DNA of 64,000 nucleotides from Verrucosispora sp. WMMD573 (GTDB lineage: Bacteria > Actinomycetota > Actinomycetes > Mycobacteriales > Micromonosporaceae), in the NCBI RefSeq assembly GCF_027497175.1, contig NZ_CP114901.1, positions 2,356,001 through 2,420,000 on the forward strand. Direction: 5' to 3'. The notes below the pieces were generated by a model. That model did no database searches. It saw nothing but the letters and a program-made list of their open reading frames with translations, and had not been told where the DNA came from. Both the position numbers and the translations under genes were made by a program. This document shows positions 49,712-57,591 of the stretch, piece after piece (the stretch's first letter is position 1; each line of letters opens with the position of its first letter).

Positions 49712-49737
49712 GACCCCCGCTGCGGTGATCGGGGGTC
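49712..49737 (+). terminator. Possible terminator of aacS
   Basis: GACCCCCG/CGGGGGTC forms an 8-bp stem with a 10-nt loop, 92 bp after the aacS stop, followed by ATAGA. Confidence 0.45.
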
Positions 49738-49805
49738 ATAGACGAGTTGATACCCGTCCTCACTCAGCGTGCTGTCGCAGCTCGCCCAACCAACACCCCT
49801 CTTCC

Positions 49806-49932
49806 TCCTTTGCTCTGCTTCAACCCACGCAACAGTTACTCTCCGCAGTTTTCTGGCGCGCGAGTGTCGCCGGACCCCAACCGCGTCGTCGCAGTTCAGC
49901 GGGTTGTGCGTCGGTTGAAGCAGAGCAAAGGA
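49806..49932. repeat. 127-bp element with 20-bp perfect inverted ends
   Basis: TCCTTTGCTCTGCTTCAACC (49806-49825) is repeated in inverted orientation at 49913-49932. Partial complementarity continues inward (ACGCA/TGCGT). Its size and terminal repeats recall a MITE or a long hairpin; I could not identify a target-site duplication. It lies in the 575-bp gap at 49621-50195, which holds no supported gene. Confidence 0.75.
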
Positions 49933-50195
49933 CGGGAGGGGGAACGCCTCCGGGCGCGGGCACGGCAACGGTGGGTGACAACCACGGAGGGTGAGGTTCG
50001 ACTCGAAGTTTCGACTCGGTGGATCGATCGTTGCCTCGGAAGGGGTTCTCGCAAGGGGAGGTCGACCCAGTCAGGTCAGGCCGAGCGGGCCAGTCGGATC
50101 GGGCAGGGGACGAGCCCCGGTAGACCGGGATACGCGGGCGAACTGGGCCGAGGTGGGATGGGTGGGGGCGGACAGGGCCGAGAGGGGTGGGCAGG

Positions 50196-50906
50196 TCAGC
50201 GGAGGGTCTGGGTTACGCGTTCCGTCGATTGACGGTCGGCCAGGCGGGCCGGATCCGGGTGGGCGCAGAGCACCAGGGTGGCGCCCGCGCTGAGTGGGGC
50301 CAGCAGCCAGTCGAGCGGGTCCGGGTGCCGGTCGACGTCCACGAGGAGCCGGCCGCCGCGGGAGATACCGAGGTCGGCGGCGCGGGCGGCGGCCCGGGCG
50401 CGCAGCGTGGTGTGGTCCGGCCCTCCCGGGGGGTACGCCGTGAAGTGGTCGCCGTGTGCGCGTACCTCGGTGACGTAGTCGGCGAAGCCCGCCGGTACCT
50501 CCCGCAGCGGCAGCGCGAACGGGTGCAACGCCAGCGCGTACCGGTCGGCGGCCGACCAGGCGTCGGCCTCGGCGACACGGTCGGCAGCGGCGAAGAGCAC
50601 GTCCACCTCGCCCGGCGGGTCGGCGCCCGGCGATCCGGTCGGCCGAACCGTCAACCCGGCCGACCAGCAGCCGAGCAGCACGGCGGCGCTCTGCCAGTGT
50701 GGCGGCAGCAGCACCGCCGCGGTGCCGCCCGGCCCGAGGGCCAGTTCGTCGACGAGCAGGTTGGCGGTCTTGGCCACCCAGTTCGCCAGGGTCGCTCCGG
50801 AAAGCTCGGTGCGTTCGCCGGACGCGTCGTCGTACCAGGTCAGCAGCGGGCGGTTCGGGTCGGTCGCGATCACGTCGGTGAAGACCCGGGCAATGTTGTC
50901 GGCCAT
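50196..50906 (-). CDS. TIGR03089-family protein (acyl-CoA ligase-like N-terminal fragment family)
   Basis: 236 residues from ATG 50906. Similarity is to the N-terminal part of ANL ligases: PLLTWYDDASGERTELSGATLANWVAKTANLL and an LLPPHWQSA segment. The ATP P-loop and the catalytic C-terminal domain are absent. This truncated architecture is normal for TIGR03089, which is actinobacterial and of unknown function. It is divergent from the glycosyltransferase gene. An open frame extending to 54032 on the same strand is only the shadow of two plus-strand genes and the NUDIX region. Confidence 0.88.
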   Translation of the reverse strand: MADNIARVFTDVIATDPNRPLLTWYDDASGERTELSGATLANWVAKTANLLVDELALGPGGTAAVLLPPHWQSAAVLLGCWSAGLTVRPTGSPGADPPGEVDVLFAAADRVAEADAWSAADRYALALHPFALPLREVPAGFADYVTEVRAHGDHFTAYPPGGPDHTTLRARAAARAADLGISRGGRLLVDVDRHPDPLDWLLAPLSAGATLVLCAHPDPARLADRQSTERVTQTLR

Positions 50907-51056
50907 CGGCGCGAACGATACGCGCCCGGCGGCCGTACTCGATGACAACGACAAGTCGGCGTACCGTCGGGTCGCAGTCAGCGTCCGCGCCGGGCTCCGG
51001 CGTAGGCTTGCCGGAGTGTCGTTCCCCACAGTCCCGCCACCGCAAGGAGTCGCCCC

Positions 51057-52202
51057 GTGACCGCCGGTCGCCCGCCCCGCGTGCTCATCGACGCCACGAG
51101 TGTTCCCGCCGATCGCGGCGGCGTCGGTAGATACGTCGATGGCCTGCTCGGCGCCCTCGGCAAGGTGTGCGGATCGGCGGTGGACCTGGTGGTGGTCAGC
51201 CTCCGCACCGATCTTGAGCGCTACCGCCGGAAGCTGCCCCCCGCGGAGATCATCCCGGCGCCGGCCGCGGTCGCGCACCGGCCGGCCCGGCTCGCCTGGG
51301 AGCAGACCGGGCTGCCGCTGCTCGCCCAACAGGTCGGTGCTGAGGTGCTGCACTCGCCCTTCTACACCTGCCCGCTGCGGGCCGGCTGTCCGGTGACCGT
51401 GACGGTGCACGATGCGACGTTCTTCACCGAGCCGGAGCACTACGACAAGTCCCGCCGGACGTTCTTCCGCAGCGCCATCAAGACCTCGCTGAGGCGAGCG
51501 GACCGGGTGATCGTCCCCAGCAAGGCCACCCGCGACGAGTTGATCCGGCTGCTGGACGCTGACCCGACCCGGATCGACGTGGCCTACCACGGCGTGGACC
51601 ATGACGCCTTCCACGCGCCCGGCGACGAGGAGAAGGCCCGGGTCCGGGCCCGCCTGGGGCTCGGCGGTAGCAGTTACGTCGCGTTCCTCGGTGCCAAGGA
51701 GCCCCGCAAGAACGTGCCGAACCTGATCCGGGGCTGGGTCCGGGCGGTCGCCGACCGGCAGGACCCGCCGGCACTGGTGGTGGCCGGCGGGCAGGGACAC
51801 GACGACGACATCGACCGTGCGGTGGCCGAGGTGCCCTCGCATCTGCGGCTGCTGCGTCCCGGCTACCTGCGCTACGGCGACCTGCCGGGCTTCCTCGGCG
51901 GTGCCCTGGTGGCCGCGTACCCCTCCTACGGCGAGGGGTTCGGGTTGCCCATCCTGGAGGCGATGGCGTGCGCCGCCCCGGTACTCACCACCCCCCGGCT
52001 GTCGCTGCCCGAGGTCGGCGGCGACGCGGTCGCGTACACCAGCGAGGATCCGGACCAGATCGCCACGGACCTGGCCGCGCTGCTCGACGACGAGCCGCGC
52101 CGGTTGTCGCTGGCCAAGGCCGGCTTCGACCGGGCGAAGGAGTTCACCTGGGGGTCCAGCGCCGAGGTGCACATCGCGGCGTGGACCAGGGCGCGGACCT
52201 GA
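51057..52202 (+). CDS. Glycosyltransferase (GT4 type)
   Basis: 381 residues. An N-terminal Rossmann-like half begins RVLIDATSVPADRGGVGRYV. The GT4 signature in the C-terminal half includes EPRKNVPNLI and the nucleotide-sugar site GEGFGLPILEAM. GT-B fold retaining transferases of this kind move mannose, glucose or related sugars. It is followed 48 bp downstream by the GDP-mannose synthesis gene, which suggests that GDP-mannose may be its donor. Starts at GTG 51057. Confidence 0.92.
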   Translation: MTAGRPPRVLIDATSVPADRGGVGRYVDGLLGALGKVCGSAVDLVVVSLRTDLERYRRKLPPAEIIPAPAAVAHRPARLAWEQTGLPLLAQQVGAEVLHSPFYTCPLRAGCPVTVTVHDATFFTEPEHYDKSRRTFFRSAIKTSLRRADRVIVPSKATRDELIRLLDADPTRIDVAYHGVDHDAFHAPGDEEKARVRARLGLGGSSYVAFLGAKEPRKNVPNLIRGWVRAVADRQDPPALVVAGGQGHDDDIDRAVAEVPSHLRLLRPGYLRYGDLPGFLGGALVAAYPSYGEGFGLPILEAMACAAPVLTTPRLSLPEVGGDAVAYTSEDPDQIATDLAALLDDEPRRLSLAKAGFDRAKEFTWGSSAEVHIAAWTRART

Positions 52203-52250
52203 GGCCGGCAACGAGGCGCCCGGTCCGGGTGGTTCGGGCATGATGTCCTG

Positions 52251-53342
52251 GTGATCTACGTCGTTATTCCGGCCGGTGGCAGCGGCACAAGGTTGTGGCC
52301 GCTGTCCCGCGCCGGCCATCCCAAATTTCTTCACCCGTTCACCGGCACGTCCGCGTCGCTGCTCCAGGCGACGGTCGATCGGCTGGGGCCACTGACCACT
52401 CCTGAACGAACAATGGTGGTCACCGGGGTCGCGCACGCTGCGGCCGTGGCTCGCCAACTGACCGGTCTGCCGGAGGAGAACATTCTGGTCGAACCGTCGC
52501 CCCGGGACTCCTGCGCCGCCATCGCGCTGGCCGCGGCGGTGATCGCCGTACGCGATCCGGACGCCGTCATGGGATCGTTCGCCGCCGACCATCTGATCGG
52601 TGACCCTGAGCGTTGGGTGGACACCGTCCGGGAGGCGGTTCGGGGTGCGGAGCAGGGGCTGCTGATGACGGTCGGGATCACTCCGACCCGGCCGGAGACC
52701 GGCTACGGATACCTGCGGACCGGCGACCCCGTCGACGGCGGGCCGATGCGCCCGGTGGTCGAGTTCAAGGAGAAGCCGAGCGCGGAGGTGGCCGAGACGT
52801 ACGTGCGGTCGGGCCACTACCTCTGGAACGCTGGCATGTTCGTCTGGCGGGTGTCGGCATTCCTCGCCGAGCTGGCCCGTCAGCAGCCCGACCTGCACGC
52901 GGGGGTCACGGCGATCGCGGCGGCGTGGGGCACCGAGGAACAGGACGACGTGCTCGGAACGGTCTGGCCCACGCTGACGAAGATCTCCGTGGACTACGCG
53001 GTGATGGAGGGCGCTGCCGCGGCCGGCCGGGTGGCGACCGTACCCGGTGACTTCCGGTGGAACGACGTGGGTGACTTCCACACCCTCGGCGAGGTGTTGC
53101 CGGCGGACACCGACGGCAACGTGGTGCTCACCGGCGACGCCAAGCCCGAGGTGCTGCTGCACGACAGCAGCGGCCTGGTGGTGGCGCCGCAGGCCGGCCG
53201 GCTGGTGGCCGCCGTCGGCGTACGGGACCTGATCGTGGTCGACACCGAGGACGCGTTGCTGGTCTGCCCGCGTGACCGCGCTCAGGACGTGAAGTCGATC
53301 GTGGACGAACTCAAGAGGCGGGGTGAGGACAGGCTCGTCTGA
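52251..53342 (+). CDS. manC: Mannose-1-phosphate guanylyltransferase
   Basis: 363 residues. The nucleotidyltransferase signature VIPAGGSGTRLWPLSR lies at the N terminus. ETGYGYLRTG and the EFKEKP motif follow; Lys in FKEKP contacts the sugar phosphate. Short (single-domain) form, without isomerase domain. It makes GDP-mannose for glycolipids, polymers and glycoproteins. The 3' end overlaps the tail of the convergent NUDIX gene by 32 bp. Confidence 0.94.
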   Translation: MIYVVIPAGGSGTRLWPLSRAGHPKFLHPFTGTSASLLQATVDRLGPLTTPERTMVVTGVAHAAAVARQLTGLPEENILVEPSPRDSCAAIALAAAVIAVRDPDAVMGSFAADHLIGDPERWVDTVREAVRGAEQGLLMTVGITPTRPETGYGYLRTGDPVDGGPMRPVVEFKEKPSAEVAETYVRSGHYLWNAGMFVWRVSAFLAELARQQPDLHAGVTAIAAAWGTEEQDDVLGTVWPTLTKISVDYAVMEGAAAAGRVATVPGDFRWNDVGDFHTLGEVLPADTDGNVVLTGDAKPEVLLHDSSGLVVAPQAGRLVAAVGVRDLIVVDTEDALLVCPRDRAQDVKSIVDELKRRGEDRLV

Positions 53343-53922
53343 AGGCTGCCAGGCCCGGTGTGACGAGCCGGGCCGTGCCGCCAGCCAGCGGATGTGGCAG
53401 GCGATCCGGTGGGAACCAGCCGAGCGCCTCGGACTCCGCGCTGACCCGTTCCGTCGCCCCCGCCGGAGCGAACACGGCGAAGCGCACGTCGTGATGCAGT
53501 GAGCCGCCCTGGCAGGCCACCGGGTGCACGTCCACGTCGATCGGCATCGGATCGATCCGCAGACCGGTGACGCCCGACTCCTCGGTGGCCTCCCGCAACG
53601 CCGCGCCGGCCAGCGTCCGGTCGGCGGGCTCGCAGTGCCCGCCCAACTGCACCCACTTGTGGAACTTCCCGTGCAGGCAGAGCAACACCTGGGTGCCGGT
53701 CGCGTCGAACACCAATGCGCTCGCGGTGACGTGGCCGGCCCGGTGTTCGCGGCCCATCGCGATCGGCCCGGCGTCGAGCAGGCCGAGGGTACGGTCCCGG
53801 GCCACCGCCGCGTCCGGGCTGGTCGGCATCCAGCCGCTGAGCACCGCCACCGCGTCGGCGTGCAGCGCCGTCCAGTCCGCGTCGCCGCGCGGGGATTCGT
53901 CAACTGTTCGGGGCGTCGACAA
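53311..53922 (-). CDS. NUDIX hydrolase
   Basis: 203 residues from TTG 53922 after GAGGAG. A NUDIX box is visible: GGHCEPADRTLAGAALREATEESGV, with the REATEE helix and metal-binding Glu residues. A helical N-terminal extension of about 75 residues precedes it. NUDIX enzymes hydrolyse nucleoside diphosphate derivatives; the exact substrate is unknown. Its last 32 bp overlap the end of manC in tail-to-tail arrangement. The frame is open further upstream, but without a better start. Confidence 0.9.
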   Translation of the reverse strand: MSTPRTVDESPRGDADWTALHADAVAVLSGWMPTSPDAAVARDRTLGLLDAGPIAMGREHRAGHVTASALVFDATGTQVLLCLHGKFHKWVQLGGHCEPADRTLAGAALREATEESGVTGLRIDPMPIDVDVHPVACQGGSLHHDVRFAVFAPAGATERVSAESEALGWFPPDRLPHPLAGGTARLVTPGLAAFRRACPHPAS

Positions 53923-54017
53923 CGGCCGCTCCTCTCGTCCGTGCCAGCGTACGGGGGTGCTGGTGGACACCTCGGTGCGGTGCGTGGAGCCGGGCGGATG
54001 TGCCGGGGCTGGGCAGA

Positions 54018-54081
54018 GAGATCGGGCGGCACCCCCTGCGGAACTTGAGCCGCAGACCCTCGAATGGTGCCGCCCGATCTC
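54018..54081. repeat. Nested palindrome in the divergent NUDIX/ArsR intergenic region
   Basis: Outer perfect 16-bp arms, GAGATCGGGCGGCACC and its complement (54018-54033, 54066-54081), enclose an inner 6-bp stem CTGCGG/CCGCAG (54036-54041, 54050-54055) with an 8-nt loop. It is in the 338-bp gap between two divergent genes. It could be a structured RNA or a DNA cruciform acting as a regulatory site. I see no gene in this gap. Confidence 0.7.
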
Positions 54082-54260
54082 GGGCACCCAGCGGGGCGGC
54101 ACGTTCGACGTGCGTCGCCCCCTGTGGCACGGGAAGCATGGCGGATTCACATGACGGGCGTCGAGGTCTTTTAGCTGAGGCTTAACTGACCGAGGCCGAC
54201 GTGGCCGGGTAGAGTTCGAAGGTCGCCGGGTGCCCCCTTCGCCGGGTGATGGGAGTACCC

Positions 54261-55253
54261 ATGCTTAAGATCCATTTCTCCGGCGAGGACATCCTCCGGA
54301 CCCGGGTGGCGCCGGCGGCCGATCCGGTCTGGGAAGTGGTGCTGAGCCTGCACCTGCTGCCCGGGCGCAGTCGTGACCCGCTGCTCGCCGGCTGGCGTCG
54401 CGAGGTTTCGCGGGGGCTGCGTCGACAGGTGGATGCTGAGGCGTTGCGATTACTGTCCACGTTGAACCCGCCGCGTGGTTACTTTCCGGATTTCCTGACC
54501 CCGTACGAGAGCGTGCACGGTTTCGAGGCGGGGATGGAGGCGTTGCGGCGTACCCCCGTGACGTTGCTGCAACGCGACCTGACGCTGCTCGCCAACAGCA
54601 ACCGGAACCTGCCTGTCGGTGTCGCCGCCATCGCCCGGGGCGAGCCGGCGGCCCTGACCCACCTGACGGAGACGATGGGCCGCTACCGCGAGCTCGCCCT
54701 CGGGCCGTACTGGACGCGGGTCCAGGGGGCGGTGGAGGCCGACCGCGCCCGCCGTGCGCGGGCCATGCTCGACGGCGGTGTCGAAGGGCTGCTGACCACG
54801 CTGCGGCCGGGCCTGCGCTGGGATTCCGGGGTGCTGGAGATCCCCGCCTACCCGAGGAGCCGGGAACTTCACCTGGAGGGGCGAGGACTGCTGCTGGTGC
54901 CGTCGTTCTTCTGTGCGAACACGCCCGTCGCACTGCTCGATCCGGAACTGCCGCCGGTGCTGGTCTACCCGGTCGACAAGCTGGGTGGGTTGACCACCGA
55001 CTCGGTCGGGGCGGGCGACACCGGCCGGGAGGCGCTGGCCGCGTTGCTCGGCCGTACCCGCGCTGCGGTCCTCGCCGCCAGCGACGACGGCTGCACCACC
55101 GGCGAGCTGGCCCGCCGGCTGCACATCTCGGCGGCCGCGGCCAGCCAGCACACCACCGTGCTGCGGAACGCGGGCCTGCTGGTCAGCCACCGCGACCGCA
55201 ACACCGTCCTACACACCCTCACCCCCCTCGGCCGCGCCGTCCTCAACCCCTGA
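54261..55253 (+). CDS. ArsR-like winged-helix transcriptional regulator with a TTA codon
   Basis: 330 residues from ATG 54261 after GGGAG. The C-terminal about 80 residues hold a winged helix: AVLAASDDGCTTGELARRLHISAAAASQHTTVLRNAGLLVSHRDRN, the ArsR pattern. The N-terminal 230 residues are an effector-like domain I recognise only as an actinobacterial DUF, possibly DUF5937. No metal-binding cysteine box is visible. Codon 64 is TTA (54450-54452). It is divergent from NUDIX and convergent with fbiB. Confidence 0.88.
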   Translation: MLKIHFSGEDILRTRVAPAADPVWEVVLSLHLLPGRSRDPLLAGWRREVSRGLRRQVDAEALRLLSTLNPPRGYFPDFLTPYESVHGFEAGMEALRRTPVTLLQRDLTLLANSNRNLPVGVAAIARGEPAALTHLTETMGRYRELALGPYWTRVQGAVEADRARRARAMLDGGVEGLLTTLRPGLRWDSGVLEIPAYPRSRELHLEGRGLLLVPSFFCANTPVALLDPELPPVLVYPVDKLGGLTTDSVGAGDTGREALAALLGRTRAAVLAASDDGCTTGELARRLHISAAAASQHTTVLRNAGLLVSHRDRNTVLHTLTPLGRAVLNP

Positions 55254-55270
55254 CCCACCCACCCCCGGAG

Positions 55271-55395
55271 CTGGCTCCCGTTGGAACCCCCCGGGCCTGG
55301 CTCCGTTGAAACCCACCCCCGGGGGCTGGCTCCGTTGATCATGAAGTTATTGCGCCGGAGAGCGCTCCCCGGCGGCAATAACTCCATGATCAACG
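55271..55395. repeat. Three direct repeats leading into palindrome copy D
   Basis: CTGGCTCC(C)GTTG occurs at 55271-55283, 55297-55308 and 55326-55337, 26 and 29 bp apart. The last copy merges into the left arm of palindrome D (55333-55358; right arm 55369-55395). D has one mismatch and one bulge over about 26 bp. Its ends are CGTTGATCATG, and its loop holds GAGCGCTC. Confidence 0.85.
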
Positions 55396-55461
55396 AGGAG
55401 GTGAGGGGGAGAGGGAGGGGGAGAGGGAGAGGGAGAGGGAGAGAGGGGTGGGGGGTGGGGG
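55396..55461. repeat. (GAGGGA)n microsatellite
   Basis: A purine-only run of GAGGGA-type hexamers and G tracts between palindrome D and the fbiB stop. It could be G-quadruplex forming. It lies between convergent genes and is non-coding. Confidence 0.8.
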
Positions 55462-56550
55462 TTAGAGGGCGAGGGTGGCGGCGGCGGTGGTGCCGTTGGG
55501 TGGGGGGAGGAGTTGGGTGGGCACGTTTGCTGCCGCGAGGGCGGTGCGCAGGCGTTGCACGTCGGTGCCGAAGCGGACCAGCTGGAACGCGCCTACGGGG
55601 GTGGGTGGGGAGCAGAGCACCAGGCCGGTCGCGTGGGCCGGCCAACCCGGCACGATGGGGACAAGCGCAGCGCGTACCTCATCGTCGGTCACCTGGGTGA
55701 AGACCGTGCCGGGCGCGATCACAGCGGCGACCGAGGCGATCGCCCGGTCGACCGCGGCCGGGTCGGGCGCGGCTTCCCCCGGCTGGTCCGGCAGGGTGGC
55801 GGCGGCAGCCAACCCGGCGGCCTTCGCCTCGGCGGTTCCGAGCGAGAACAGGTCCATCGAGGCGTCTCGCACCAGGACCCGGGCACCCTCGCCGTCGCCT
55901 GACAGCGGCGTCGTCAGGTAACCGCGGATGACCGCGACCGGCATCTGGTCACACTTGCCCTTGATCAGTTCGCCCGCCGCGGCCAGCTCGTCGATCACCG
56001 CCATCTGCGTCAGTACCAGCTCGTTGCCGTACGGGTCGACCTCGCCCCGGTGATCGCGGATTGCGGCCATGCCGGCGACCCCGAGAGCCACATCGGTCAG
56101 CCCGTTGCGCCAGGGGCGACCGCTGGTGTCGCTGACCACGACCGCCACGTCCACGCCGTACCGGGCGCGCAGCCCGGCGCGGAGTGCGCGCGCCGAGGCG
56201 TCCGGATCCTCGGGCAGCAGCACCAGCCGGGTCTTGTCGACGTTGGAGGCGTCGATGCCGGCGGCGGCCATCACGAAGCCGTGGCGGGTCTGCACAATCC
56301 GGGTCGGGCCGCGCGAGGCCACCACCCGTACCGTCTCCGCCGCCAACACCTCGTCCCGGACGGCCTGCCGCTCCGGGCCGTCGGCGGGTACGTCCACCAG
56401 CCGGCCCTCGGCCTTCGAGATGATTTTGCTGGTCACCACCAGCACGTCCCCGTCGCGAAGCCAGGGCGCCGCGCTTCCGATCAGTACGACGAGGTCGTCA
56501 CCCTCGGTCACGTGCCCGATGCCGGGCACCGGCAGGATCTCCAGTCTCAC
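55462..56550 (-). CDS. fbiB: Coenzyme F420-0:L-glutamate ligase with an extra C-terminal domain
   Basis: 362 residues from GTG 56550, overlapping fbiA by four bases. The first 245 residues are a complete CofE domain: PVPGIGHV, KIISKAEGR, RGPTRIVQTRHGF, SDTSGRPWRNG and IKGKCDQMPVAVIRGY. It adds glutamates to F420-0. Instead of the FMN-binding nitroreductase domain of mycobacterial FbiB there are only about 110 residues, ending in TLAL. These do not look like nitroreductase; the motif ATGLVLCSPPTPVGAFQLVRFG is the only clear feature. Its role is unknown. Confidence 0.92.
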   Translation of the reverse strand: MRLEILPVPGIGHVTEGDDLVVLIGSAAPWLRDGDVLVVTSKIISKAEGRLVDVPADGPERQAVRDEVLAAETVRVVASRGPTRIVQTRHGFVMAAAGIDASNVDKTRLVLLPEDPDASARALRAGLRARYGVDVAVVVSDTSGRPWRNGLTDVALGVAGMAAIRDHRGEVDPYGNELVLTQMAVIDELAAAGELIKGKCDQMPVAVIRGYLTTPLSGDGEGARVLVRDASMDLFSLGTAEAKAAGLAAAATLPDQPGEAAPDPAAVDRAIASVAAVIAPGTVFTQVTDDEVRAALVPIVPGWPAHATGLVLCSPPTPVGAFQLVRFGTDVQRLRTALAAANVPTQLLPPPNGTTAAATLAL

Positions 56551-57494
56551 GTCAACTCCACCGCAGCGCGGACCATCGCCGCCGTCGCCGCCTCGTCGGT
56601 CATCCGCAGTGGCACCGCGCGGACCGTCACGTCCGACACCACAGTTGCGGCATCCTCCTCGGCCACCAACCAACCGTCGAGCAGCCCGCCGGTGGCCCGG
56701 CTGCCGTACATTCCGCCGACGCCGCCAGCGGAGCATTCCACCCCGACGACCGCCAGGCAGCGGTCGGCCATGCCGCGTACCGGCGCGTCACCGATGATCG
56801 GCGAAACGCCCACCACCGGGGCGGAAGCGCCTGCCACCGCCTCGCGTAGGCCCGGTACGGCGAGGATCGGCGCGATGCTGACCACCGGGTTGCTCGGCGC
56901 GACGAGCAGCACGTCGGCGTCGGCGATCGCCTCCGTGACGCCGGCTGCCGGCTTCGCCGACTCCGCCCCCACGAAGACGAACCGGTGGGTCGGGATCTGC
57001 GCCCGGTGCCGTACCCACCACTCCTGGAAGTGGATCGCCCGCTGGCCACCGTCGATGTCGACGACCGCGTGCGTCTCCAGGCGGTCGTCGGTCGCCGGCA
57101 GCAGTCGTACGCCGGGCCGCCAGCGCGCCGCCAGCGCCTCGGTGACCTGGTGCAGCGGATAGCCGGCGTCGAGCATGGTGGTGCGAACCAGATGGGTGGC
57201 GATGTCCCGGTCACCCAGCCCGAACCAACTCGGCTCGGCACCGTACGCCGCCAGCTCGTCCTTGACCGTCCAGCTCTCGTCGACGCGCCCCCAGCCCCGC
57301 TGCGGGTCGGCACCGCCGCCGAGGGTGTACAGCACGCTGTCCAGGTCCGGGCAGATCCGCAGCCCGTGCAGCCGGAGGTCGTCGCCGACATTGACCACGG
57401 CGGTCACCTCGGCACCCACCTCGCGGGCGTACGCCCGCGCCCCCAGCAGGAACCGGGCGCCGCCGATCCCGCCGGTCAGAACCACGATGCGCAT
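56547..57494 (-). CDS. fbiA: F420 2-phospho-L-lactate (or phosphoenolpyruvyl) transferase
   Basis: 315 residues from ATG 57494. VVLTGGIGGARFLLG at the start, NVGDDLRLHGLRICPDLDSVLY, and APSNPVVSIAPIL are CofD/FbiA signatures. It joins the activated phospholactate or PEP moiety to FO, giving F420-0 or its dehydro form. It is translated just before fbiB and in the same operon. fbiC is 1.3 kb away; fbiD (cofC) is not in this window. Confidence 0.95.
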   Translation of the reverse strand: MRIVVLTGGIGGARFLLGARAYAREVGAEVTAVVNVGDDLRLHGLRICPDLDSVLYTLGGGADPQRGWGRVDESWTVKDELAAYGAEPSWFGLGDRDIATHLVRTTMLDAGYPLHQVTEALAARWRPGVRLLPATDDRLETHAVVDIDGGQRAIHFQEWWVRHRAQIPTHRFVFVGAESAKPAAGVTEAIADADVLLVAPSNPVVSIAPILAVPGLREAVAGASAPVVGVSPIIGDAPVRGMADRCLAVVGVECSAGGVGGMYGSRATGGLLDGWLVAEEDAATVVSDVTVRAVPLRMTDEAATAAMVRAAVELT

Positions 57495-57591
57495 CCGCCC
57501 ATCCTCGCCTACGTGACGCCTCCGCAACCCAGCTGCCCCGGGAGACTAGGCTCACGTCGGCATCTGTCCGCTTTCGCCCCAGGGAGAGTTC

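Noticed and set aside
49747..50232. 161-codon frame in the intergenic region
   Set aside because: It spans the inverted-repeat element, has no domain and has noise-like composition.
50196..54032. A 1278-codon open frame on the minus strand
   Set aside because: Only its C-terminal 236 residues match a protein family (TIGR03089). The rest is antisense to the glycosyltransferase and manC genes and arises from GC-rich third positions.
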